Source: Flavobacterium soyangense
GTDB lineage: Bacteria; Bacteroidota; Bacteroidia; Flavobacteriales; Flavobacteriaceae
NCBI RefSeq assembly: GCF_015277675.1
Contig: NZ_JADHEC010000032.1
Coordinates: 1 to 40,125, forward strand
Reading direction: 5' to 3'
Length of the DNA stretch: 40,125 nt
The notes beneath the pieces were generated by a model. It was not told the origin of the DNA and ran no database searches. It saw only the letters and a list, made by a program, of their open reading frames with translations. Below are positions 32,446-40,125 of this stretch, one piece after another. Both the position numbers and the translations under genes were made by a program. Each line of letters starts with the position of its first letter. Positions within the stretch are counted from its first letter, which is position 1.

Positions 32446-34377
32446 TCAGTGAATTTTAAATAAATGAAAAGGTAATTCTGGTGAAAGTGCTACAAAATTC
32501 CATTCTTTATCCCAAATATAACTATTTCCTGTAATTAAATCAGTAATATGAACCGGGAGATTTCTTAGCAATTCGTCTGGAAGCTTTACCATTGCTTGAC
32601 TTGTGCTAAATGCATCAAGGCTTACAACCATTAAAGTTTTATTATGTTTATCATCATCAAATTTGTAATAGGACATAACTTGCTCGTTATTCGTATCACA
32701 AAAAACAATATTATTAGTTTGCTGCAACGAAATTTGTTCTTTTCTAATTGTATTGACACGAGTGATTAAAGTCGTTATTTTATTTTGTTTATCCCAATCC
32801 CATTTGTAATATTCGTATTTTTCAGAATCTAAATACTCTTCCTTTCCCAATGCCATTGGTGCGCAGACCATATATTCGAAAACGGGTCCGTAAATCCCAA
32901 CACTAGAACTCAATGTTGCAGCCAAGAAATATTTTTGAAGATGGATGGATTCATTTCCGCTTTGTAAAGCATAAGGATTAATATCTGGCGTATTGGGCCA
33001 AAAATTAGGACGATAGAATTCTTTTTGCTCGGATTGAGTTAATTCTTCTACATATTCAGTCAATTCTTTTTTTGAATTTCTCCAAGTAAAATAAGTGTAA
33101 GACTGTGTAAATCCTTTCTTCGCCAATTCATTCATAATTTTTGGACGTGTAAATGCTTCTGCCAAGAACAGGACATCAGGATGTTTTTTCTTAATTTCGG
33201 TAATCAACCAACCCCAAAAATAAAAAGGTTTTGTATGTGGATTATCGACTCTATAAATCTTGATATCACATTCTTCAATCCAGAATAGCGCCACATCCAA
33301 CAACTCTTTCCAAAGATTTTTCCAATCGCTGCTTTCGAAATATATCGGTAGAATATCCTGATATTTTTTGGGAGGATTTTCGGCATATTGCACCGTTCCA
33401 TCAGGTCTCCACTTGAACCATTGCGGAAAATCTTTTACATAAGGATGGTCAGGCGCGGCTTGTAAGGCATAATCCATTGCCACTTCGATTCCTAAATCTT
33501 TCGCTTTTTTTACTAATGATTTAAAATCATCAATACTTCCTAATTCCGGATGCGTTGATTTATGTCCACCATATTGTGAACCAATTCCCCAAGGCGAACC
33601 TACATCACCAGGTTGAGCATTGGTTGCATTGTTTTTTCCTTTTCTGTTTACTTCTCCAATAGGATGAATTGGCGGAAAATACAAGGTATCAAAACCCATT
33701 GAAGCAACTCTTGGTAGCAATTTTTCGCAATCTTTGAATGTTCCGTGTTTTCCAACTTCGGCGGAAGCAGAACGTGGAAAAAACTCATACCAAGTGCTAA
33801 ATAATGCTTTTTTCCTATCAACGTAAACTTTTAATTCTAATGATTTATTTTCCAGTAAACGAATTGGATATTTCTTGAAGATTTGGTGCAGGTAAGAAGA
33901 TGTTGCTTCTTCAATTGCCTTGTCATAATCAGATTCATTCGTGAAATAGGCCGCTAGTTTTTCGAGATATTCCTTTTCTTGATCGTTGGCAAATTTCAAG
34001 ACTGTTTTTACATATTCTGCTCCTTCTAATAATTCCGAATTCACGTGTTGATTGTCTTGAATTTTTCGTTCGATTCCGTGTTGCCAGTTCAAGGCATAAT
34101 CGACCCACCCTTCAACAAAATAATCGTAAAACCCTTGTTTTTCAACCTTGAAACTCGCATCCCATTCATCATTTACTGACGGATTCATGCGAACTTCCTG
34201 CCATTTTTTGTCGTTTTCATGTTTGAATTTTACACAACATTCAATGACGTCATGTCCATCAGAAAAAACATCGGCAGTTACATTTACATTTTGATTTACA
34301 ATTCTTTTAATTGGATTGGCACCGCAATCAAGTTGTGGCGTAACATTTTCAATTATTATTCGGGTTTGATTCTGCAT
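32446..34377 (-). CDS. glgE: Alpha-1,4-glucan:maltose-1-phosphate maltosyltransferase
   Basis: A 643-residue GH13_3 enzyme that transfers maltosyl units from maltose-1-phosphate to alpha-1,4-glucan. An N-terminal domain (RIIIENVTPQLDCGANPIKR) and a helical insert (HQIFKKYPIRLL) are typical. The barrel has STWYEFFPRSA, TLYFPPIHPIG, IYRVDNPHTKPFYFW with nucleophile D378, and LFLAEAFTRP with E407. The spacing of 29 residues between these two equals that in Streptomyces GlgE (D394/E423). Late motifs include FWPNTPDINPYALQ. It lies between glgC and mak. Downstream coupling to mak is tight, while the gap to glgC holds a strong hairpin. Confidence 0.95.
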   Translation of the reverse strand: MQNQTRIIIENVTPQLDCGANPIKRIVNQNVNVTADVFSDGHDVIECCVKFKHENDKKWQEVRMNPSVNDEWDASFKVEKQGFYDYFVEGWVDYALNWQHGIERKIQDNQHVNSELLEGAEYVKTVLKFANDQEKEYLEKLAAYFTNESDYDKAIEEATSSYLHQIFKKYPIRLLENKSLELKVYVDRKKALFSTWYEFFPRSASAEVGKHGTFKDCEKLLPRVASMGFDTLYFPPIHPIGEVNRKGKNNATNAQPGDVGSPWGIGSQYGGHKSTHPELGSIDDFKSLVKKAKDLGIEVAMDYALQAAPDHPYVKDFPQWFKWRPDGTVQYAENPPKKYQDILPIYFESSDWKNLWKELLDVALFWIEECDIKIYRVDNPHTKPFYFWGWLITEIKKKHPDVLFLAEAFTRPKIMNELAKKGFTQSYTYFTWRNSKKELTEYVEELTQSEQKEFYRPNFWPNTPDINPYALQSGNESIHLQKYFLAATLSSSVGIYGPVFEYMVCAPMALGKEEYLDSEKYEYYKWDWDKQNKITTLITRVNTIRKEQISLQQTNNIVFCDTNNEQVMSYYKFDDDKHNKTLMVVSLDAFSTSQAMVKLPDELLRNLPVHITDLITGNSYIWDKEWNFVALSPELPFHLFKIH

Positions 34378-34431
34378 TTTGTGATTTTAAAAATTCTACT
34401 AAATTTAGCAAAAAATAATATTGTAAAAACT

Positions 34432-34470
34432 TTAATAACAAAATAGATTTATCATTTATTTTGTTATTAA
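34432..34470 (-). terminator. Strong hairpin in the glgC-glgE gap, possible attenuator
   Basis: Perfect 13-bp arms TTAATAACAAAAT (34432-34444) and ATTTTGTTATTAA (34458-34470) with a 13-base loop. On the minus strand it begins 33 bases after the glgC stop and is followed by AGTTTTTAC. It could partially end or stabilise the glgAC part of the transcript. The stem is AT-only apart from one pair, so strength is moderate. Confidence 0.45.
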
Positions 34471-34502
34471 AATCAGTTTAATTTTAGACCGTTGATTATT
34501 AA

Positions 34503-35783
34503 TTACTTTATGGTATAATTATCAGGTATCGTTACTCCTTTTTTGACTACTACAATTCCGTCTTTGATAGTGTATAATTCATTCGACAAATCGTTTAAAT
34601 GCTTTCCACCATTAATATAAACATCATTACCTATCCTACAATTTTTATCTACAATGGCATTGTTTATAAAGCATCTTTCTCCAATTCCCATTAACTGTCT
34701 GTTATTTTTCAAATCCTCTTTCATATCATCTATATTTTGATAAAAATCATTACCCATAATATAACTGTTTTGAATTGTTGTATCATCACCAATTCTGGAA
34801 CGATTTCCAATTACTGAACGAATAACTTCTTTGGCATTTACAATACAACCATCAGAAACTAATGATCTGTCAATGTTTGTCTTTTTGAACTTTGTAGGAG
34901 GCAATAACCTTGGTCGTGTGTATATTTTATTATCATCGTCAAATAAATTGAAATGAGGTACATCATCTGTCAAACCAATATTAGCTTCAAAAAAGGAATC
35001 AATATTACCAATATCAGTCCAATACCCTTCATATTGAAAACTAAATATTTTTTTATGCCCAACAGCTTGAGGAATGATTTCTTTTCCAAAATCTTTAGTG
35101 TTCGGGTTTGACATAATATCAACCAATAATTTCTTGTTGAAAATATAAATTCCCATCGATGCCAAATAATGTTTTCCCTCGCTTTTCATTTGATCGCTTA
35201 CATCTGATTTCCAATCAGGCAATAGATCTTTTGATGGTTTTTCGATGAAAGATTCAATACAACTTTCAGAATTGGTTCTTAGAATTCCAAATTCAGAAGC
35301 ATCCTTTTCATTTACGGGCAAAGTGGCGATAGAAATATCAGCTTCGTTTTTGATGTGTTCCTCAATCATCTCATTCAAATCCATTTGATACAATTGGTCT
35401 CCCGAAAGTATCAGGGCATAATCAAAATTATGATTCAAAAAATGAGGCATACATTGTCTTACCGCATCAGCGGTTCCTTGAAACCATGTAGGATTGTCAG
35501 GGGTTTGTTCTGCTGCCAAAATATCGACAAAAGCATGGCTAAATATACTAAAATGGTACGTATTCTTGATGTGTGCATTCAAGGATGCCGAATTGAATTG
35601 TGTCAAAACGAATATTCTATAAATATCCGAATTCATACAGTTTGAGATTGGAATATCAACTAATCTGTATTTTCCTCCAATTGGAACCGCTGGTTTTGAA
35701 CGTGACTCGGTCAATGGATACAATCTGGAGCCTTGACCACCACCCAGAATAATTGCAATTACATTTTTCTTTTTAGCTTTCAT
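34503..35783 (-). CDS. glgC: Glucose-1-phosphate adenylyltransferase
   Basis: A 426-residue nucleotidyltransferase that makes ADP-glucose from ATP and glucose-1-phosphate, the committed step of classical glycogen synthesis. Markers: IILGGGQGSRLYPLTESRSKPAVPIGGKYRLVDIPISN at the N-terminus (GGGxGxRLxPLT plus allosteric/substrate lysines), FQGTADAVRQ, LSGDQLYQMD, SMGIYIFNKK and GYWTDIGNIDSFFEAN. A C-terminal left-handed beta-helix (GNRSRIGDDTTIQNSYIMGND) completes it. Its start overlaps the glgA end by 11 bases, so the two are coupled. Confidence 0.96.
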   Translation of the reverse strand: MKAKKKNVIAIILGGGQGSRLYPLTESRSKPAVPIGGKYRLVDIPISNCMNSDIYRIFVLTQFNSASLNAHIKNTYHFSIFSHAFVDILAAEQTPDNPTWFQGTADAVRQCMPHFLNHNFDYALILSGDQLYQMDLNEMIEEHIKNEADISIATLPVNEKDASEFGILRTNSESCIESFIEKPSKDLLPDWKSDVSDQMKSEGKHYLASMGIYIFNKKLLVDIMSNPNTKDFGKEIIPQAVGHKKIFSFQYEGYWTDIGNIDSFFEANIGLTDDVPHFNLFDDDNKIYTRPRLLPPTKFKKTNIDRSLVSDGCIVNAKEVIRSVIGNRSRIGDDTTIQNSYIMGNDFYQNIDDMKEDLKNNRQLMGIGERCFINNAIVDKNCRIGNDVYINGGKHLNDLSNELYTIKDGIVVVKKGVTIPDNYTIK

Positions 35784-37200
35784 TTTTCTTAATTATTAAA
35801 TTATACACTTCTATATATTCTTGACAAACACTTTCCCAAGAGTGGTCAATGTTCATTCCTATTTTTCGAATTTTATTTAGACTTTTCTTGTCTTTATACA
35901 ATTTTATAGCTCTTAGAATGGAATAACAAACATCTGCAATTGATGCCTGATCGTGACAAATTCCGTTTCCATAGTCTTCAAAATCGATTACAGTATCTTT
36001 CAATCCACCGGTTCTTCGCACAATGGGAATGGTACCGTATTTAAAAGAATACATTTGGTTTAAACCACAAGGTTCAACTCTTGACGGCATTAATAAAAAA
36101 TCGGAACCGGCATAAATCAAATGGGCTAATTCTTCATTATAACCAATAAAAACGTTGTAATTTCCTTTAAAACTAGTCAATAAATGATTTAATTGATTTT
36201 CAATTTCTGTATTTCCGGAACCTAAAATTAAAATATTTATTTCCTTAAAATTTTCGGATAAAGCCAATGCAGAAGCGTGTGGCAATAAATCAGCACCCTT
36301 TTCTTCTAACAATCTCCCAATGAAACTAAAAAGTGGTTTTGTTGGATCCAAATCAAATTGACTACACAACTTTTCTTTATTTTCCTGTTTCCCTTTTGCA
36401 AAATCCTTAATAGAATATTTTTTTTCTATCAATTTATCTTTGACAGGATTCCAAACTTCGATATCAATTCCGTTTAAAATCCCCTTAGATTTATGCCGTA
36501 CAAGATTAAATAATGATTCTAATCCATAAGCAAAATTATTTATTTCATTCAAATAATTTGGAGAAACTGTCGTCACTGCCGAAGCGCATTTTATGGCTGT
36601 TGCCAATGAGTTAATTCTATTATCCCATTCTAAAATGGTCACTTTTGACAAATCGAAATCAGGCAAATAATATAATTTATCGAAACCAAACTGCCCTTGA
36701 TAAATGGAGTTGTGAATCGTAATTACCGTTGATGTATTACTTAATTTTTCATATTTAATGGCATACTGCATCATAAACGGAATCAATCCGGTATGATGAT
36801 CATGGCAATTTATAACATCAGGAACTTCGGTTCTGGAAATAAACCAATCCAGTGTGGCGATTTGAAAAGCCAAAAAGCGTTCGATGTCATCTTCATATCC
36901 ATACACTTCCTTTCTGTCGAATAATTCTGGAATATTTACTAAATATAGTTCGAATCCCAACTTATCGGTCTTTTCCTTTAAAACGTTAAAAGGAAAATTA
37001 AAATTTCCCAATTTCACATAATCATTATGAACAGTTTCAAATTCATTTTCTTTTATAAATTTTGTGTCATAGCAAGGTATTACAACTCTCACAAGATGTT
37101 TCGTATAATTTTGATACTTTGGCAAAGCTCCCACAACATCTCCTAAACCGCCGACTTTTGCTACTGGATAACATTCTGCAGCTATATGAAATATTTCCAT
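35773..37200 (-). CDS. glgA: Glycogen synthase (GT5)
   Basis: A 475-residue GT5 glycosyltransferase that extends alpha-1,4-glucan from ADP-glucose. The ADP-glucose-binding motif KVGGLGDVVGALPK starts at residue 15 (KxGGL). The C-terminal half has FIGRLLEEKGADLL, GYNEELAHLIYAGSDFLLMPSRVEPCGLNQMYSFKYGTIPIVRRTGGLKDTV, the conserved GT-B donor site. It is a bona fide GT5 enzyme, not a GT4 GlgM-type maltose-1-phosphate synthase. It is the first gene of the glg operon on the minus strand. The upstream region 37201-37387 is AT-rich; I could not identify a convincing promoter box. Confidence 0.95.
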   Translation of the reverse strand: MEIFHIAAECYPVAKVGGLGDVVGALPKYQNYTKHLVRVVIPCYDTKFIKENEFETVHNDYVKLGNFNFPFNVLKEKTDKLGFELYLVNIPELFDRKEVYGYEDDIERFLAFQIATLDWFISRTEVPDVINCHDHHTGLIPFMMQYAIKYEKLSNTSTVITIHNSIYQGQFGFDKLYYLPDFDLSKVTILEWDNRINSLATAIKCASAVTTVSPNYLNEINNFAYGLESLFNLVRHKSKGILNGIDIEVWNPVKDKLIEKKYSIKDFAKGKQENKEKLCSQFDLDPTKPLFSFIGRLLEEKGADLLPHASALALSENFKEINILILGSGNTEIENQLNHLLTSFKGNYNVFIGYNEELAHLIYAGSDFLLMPSRVEPCGLNQMYSFKYGTIPIVRRTGGLKDTVIDFEDYGNGICHDQASIADVCYSILRAIKLYKDKKSLNKIRKIGMNIDHSWESVCQEYIEVYNLIIKKNES

Positions 37201-37387
37201 TAGAGAAATTTTGTCTTTTTGAATTCTTAATAAAAAAAGTGCAATTTTTTATATAAATTATTCGGATTCTTAATCTCCAATATTTAATTAAATACCTGAT
37301 TAAACCTATAATTTATTGTTACTTTTATGTTTTTCTAAATTTAGTAAAAAAAATATTAAATAATAACTCGATTGAAAAATTATTGAA

Positions 37388-38256
37388 ATGCCAATAAAAG
37401 CATCCAATCACAAGAAATTATTGAAGATTCCCAAACTAATACTGCAAGTTAGTAAATTTATTACTTTTATTTCACCAAAATTAGCAACACTATTTTCTGC
37501 AAAATTATTTTCGACACCAATAAAACATAAAATTCCAAAAAGAGAATTAGAAATGGATAGCAAAAGCATACAAAATCGATTTAAAATTCGAGCAATTAAC
37601 AATAAAGTGTAATAAATAAATATGGAAAAGTGGCAATAAAATTTTATTGTCACACGGATGGTCAGGAAGAGGAACACATCTTTTTAAAATTGCCGACAAA
37701 TTAATAAAAGTAGGTTATTCAACAATAAGTTTTGATGCCCCGGCACACGGATAAACTCCTAGGAAAACTACTATAATGTCTTAATTTGTTGAAACAATTT
37801 TAGAAGTCGAAAAGAAATTTGGTTTGTTTGAAGCAGTTGTCGGCCATTCTTTAGGAGGAATGTCATTACTAAATGCCAAAAAAAAAAGGATTGTCCATAA
37901 ATTGATTGGCAATTATTGGAAGTGGTGGTATCGTACAGGATATTTTAAACAATTTTGTCGCAGAATTGGAATTAAAACCCAGTACAAGTAAACAATTGCG
38001 TTTGCATTTTGAAAAGAAATATGGCAAAGAAATGGACAATTATTCGGCATACAAATCAGCTATGAAAGTATTAATACCTGTTTTAGTAATTCAAGATAAA
38101 AACGATGAGGAAGTTGCTGTAAAAGCAGGAATTAACATCCATAAACATTTAAAAAATGGAAAATTATTTCAAACCGGAGACCAGGGTCATAGCAAAGTTC
38201 TCGCAAATTCTACAGTAATTAAAAAAGTAGTACAATTTACCAAAGCCAACAACTAA
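37388..38256 (+). pseudogene. Decayed alpha/beta hydrolase gene
   Basis: The reading is broken into three pieces. Piece 1 (37388-37612) encodes an N-terminus ending KSIQNRFKIRAINNKV. Piece 2, in another frame from about 37647, reads SHGWSGRGTHLFKIADKLIK (oxyanion HG motif). It passes two in-frame TAA codons (37752-37754, 37782-37784) and continues to VVGHSLGGMS, which still holds the nucleophile motif GxSxG. Piece 3 (from about 37906, another frame) reads AIIGSGGIVQDIL, VLVIQDKNDEEV and GDQGHSKVL, the acid and histidine ends. Concatenated, this is one complete serine hydrolase of roughly 285 residues with at least two frameshifts and two stops. It abuts the amidase remnant tail to tail. Confidence 0.82.
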
Positions 38257-39875
38257 TTACAAAAAAGATTTTTTAAATTCTGGCTTGATTCTGTTATTTG
38301 ATGCTTGTTCATAAGCATAAGCGATTCCAATTAATTTCGGTTCGCTGTAAGCAGTCCCAAAAAAGGATATGCCAACAGGTAAATCATACACTTTCCCCCC
38401 TGGAACAGTAATATGAGGATAACCACTCGCAGCGGCTGGCATCGTCAAAGAATATCCCCAGCGATCCCCATAAATCAAATCAATGCTACAAGCGGGCCCC
38501 ATTGTTATTCCGCAAATTGCATCAAGTTTATTTTCATAAATAACAGAATCTAAAATTTTCTTGCTGCCATTATGGCTTTTATTTAAAGCTTCTGTATACT
38601 CTTTTTTCTCAAGTCCACTTTTTAAATTGGAACTTTCTAATGTTTCTTGTTTAAAATAAGGCATTGTTTTATCTTCATTGCCCATATTAAAATCAATAAC
38701 TTCCTTTAAAGTTTTAACTTTTGCATTTGCTGAAGATAAATAATTATTCAATCCTTCTTTAAATTCATATTGCATAACTTCAAATTCAGCTTCACTAAAT
38801 GCATTTATTTTATCCAAATAGTCAATTTCAATAATCACAGCACCCTTTTGCTTAAGCAGATTAATTGCGTTTTCTAAAAGTGCATTAATAAATTGATTAT
38901 TGCCTTGAGGTTTTTTTTCAATTCCAATGCGTTTTCCTTTCAAAGCAGAAGAATCTAAAAATTTAGTATAATCAGAAAAACATTTTCCTTACTTTCGTTT
39001 GTTATTGAATCCGTATCATCTATACCCGAAAGAACACCTAATAAAATCGCAGCATCTGTAACGGTTCTTGCCATAGGCCCTGCAGTATCCTGTGTTTTTG
39101 ATATCGGAATAATTCCTGAACGACTTACCAGTCCAACTGTAGGTTTAATGCCAACTACTCCATTAACAGAAGCTGGGCAAACTATAGAACCATCTGTTTC
39201 AGTTCCAACAGCAACTACACAAAGATTTGCTGCAACAGCAGCACCGGAACCCGCACTCGATCCGCATGGATTATGGTCTAAAAAATAAGGGTTTTTCGTT
39301 TGACCGCCCCTACTACTCCATCCTGAACTTGATTGTGTAGAACGAAAATTAGCCCATTCGCTTAAATTTGTTTTTCCGATAATTATGGCGCCAGCTTCAC
39401 GTAATTTTTTAACAATAAAAGCATCATTGGAAGCAAAGTTCCCAATCATAGCTAAAGAACCTGCGGTGGTTTGCATTCTATCAGCAGAATCAATATTATC
39501 TTTAATCACGACTGGAATTCCATGCAATGGGCCTCTGGTTTTACCTTCTTTTCTTTCATTATCCATTTGTTTCGCTATTGAAATAGCATCAGGATTTATT
39601 TCAATAATTGCATTTAACTTTGGACCGCATTTATCAATCTTTTCAATTCGTTTTAAATATAATTCAACTAATTGTTGTGAACTATACTTACCTGAATCTA
39701 ATTTTTTACTTAAACTACTGATAGTTTCCTCATCAAGAATAAACCCTTCAATAGAATCAACTTCAACTTTTTTATCTACAATATCTTTTTTAGAATCTTT
39801 ACAGCCATCAATTAAGAACGTCGTAAGTCCGACAGTTCCTAAAGTTGTAGTCGTCAAAAAGGTCCTTCTTTTCAT
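38257..39875 (-). pseudogene. Exported amidase-signature enzyme, frameshifted
   Basis: Two frames make one amidase of about 539 residues. The first (39875-38955, 306 residues) has a Tat-like signal with possible lipobox (MKRRTFLTTTTLGTVGLTTF, then LIDGC26). It then carries catalytic lysine K125 (PVVIKDNI), cis-serine region CGSSAGSGAAVA (204-215) and nucleophile S230 (GTETDGSIVCPAS). The second (to 38257) carries the rest (ALKGKRIGIEK ... LTMPAAASGYPHITVPGG ... GISFFGTAYSEP). The correct frame across the break reads KCFSDYTKFLDSSALKGKRIG. Loss of one base, most simply an A in the AAGGAAAATG stretch near 38980, explains the shift. The triad is intact, so this is a recent mutation or a sequencing error. 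Confidence 0.83.
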
Positions 39876-40019
39876 TTTTACAGAGGTGTCAAAAGTTTAA
39901 ATAATATTAAATTTATTTTTGATAAAGATATAACTTTTATCCAAATTTTTATCTTTAAACTTATTTTGATCCATATATTCAAAAGATATTGAAATAATCT
40001 CAAAACTATTATAAAACAA

Positions 40020-40047
40020 AAAACCCTGATCTTGCGAACAGGGTTTT
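40020..40047 (-). terminator. rRNA operon terminator
   Basis: A perfect 9-bp stem, AAAACCCTG (40020-40028) with CAGGGTTTT (40039-40047), and a 10-base loop lie about 10 bases after the 5S 3' end. A run of T follows on the minus strand. Confidence 0.88.
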
Positions 40048-40057
40048 CCAAAAGAAA

Positions 40058-40125
40058 GGCGACGACATACTCTCCCACATAACTGCAGTACCATCTGCGC
40101 AGGCGGGCTTAACTACTCTGTTCGG
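40058..40125 (-). rRNA. rrf: 5S ribosomal RNA, 3' part (continues beyond the window)
   Basis: Read on the minus strand, the window end gives CCGAACAGAGTAGTTAAGCC, then GCCTGCGCAGATGGTACTGC and AGTTATGTGGGAGAGTATG, finishing GTCGTCGCC. These are the conserved loop B/helix III, helix IV-V and 3' strand of bacterial 5S rRNA. About 68 of roughly 110 bases are present. The rest of the operon (23S and 16S) should lie to the right. Confidence 0.95.

Noticed and set aside
1403..40125. CRISPR array, tRNA gene, prophage or conjugative element
   Set aside because: I looked for regularly spaced repeats, cloverleaf sequences and integrase or relaxase motifs and found none; the only RNA gene is the partial 5S.

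Overview
The window looks like a chromosomal segment of a Flavobacterium-type Bacteroidota. The DNA is AT-rich and ribosome-binding sites are weak. Several promoter-like TAnnTTTG boxes are present. The gene content fits: ECF sigma factor, BamA-like outer-membrane barrel, GlgE-type glycogen operon, four-helix-bundle (23S intervening-sequence) gene and IS982 debris. No genome comparison was possible; all assignments come from reading protein motifs and DNA structure directly.

Layout. 1-1260: the last 32 codons of an IS982-type transposase with its end repeat, a small exported protein and a DinB-like protein. 1403-10825: a fatty-acid degradation block. It holds an acyl-CoA synthetase, a MarR regulator with a palindromic operator candidate, and fadN-fadA-fadE-like beta-oxidation genes. 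Both junctions between the fad genes are filled with mobile or defence-like material: a REP-associated tyrosine transposase with palindromic flanks, a truncated putative abortive-infection gene, and a four-helix-bundle gene inside inverted repeats. 11106-15710: an outer-membrane barrel protein (minus) and a very large kinase / dead-peptidase / class-III aminotransferase fusion (plus). 15759-24839 (minus): dsbD, tilS and pabB, with about 4 kb of accessory genes between tilS and pabB (Crp-like regulator, SDR, ECF sigma factor, metallo-hydrolase, exported thioredoxin-like protein and two tiny ORFs). 24935-28748: DoxX protein, lpdA, and a divergent Lrp regulator / trans-sulfuration enzyme pair. 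28850-37200 (minus): glgA-glgC-glgE-mak-glgB. 37388-39875: a decayed alpha/beta hydrolase and a frameshifted exported amidase. 40020-40125: the end of an rRNA operon (3' part of 5S and its terminator, minus strand).

How the genes may work together. Acyl-CoA synthetase, FadE, FadN and FadA cover activation and the full beta-oxidation spiral, plausibly under the MarR protein. GlgC and GlgA make linear alpha-glucan from ADP-glucose, Mak makes maltose-1-phosphate, GlgE extends glucan from it and GlgB branches it; no trehalose synthase is present to supply maltose. The most unusual signal is a 32-bp element, ATTGGGTGAT-N13-(T/C)TGGTATTA (last base A or G), with exactly the same spacing before three consecutive minus-strand units: the ECF sigma gene, the metallo-hydrolase gene and the thioredoxin-like gene. 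I read it as the promoter class of a small self-regulated ECF regulon that lacks a neighbouring anti-sigma gene.
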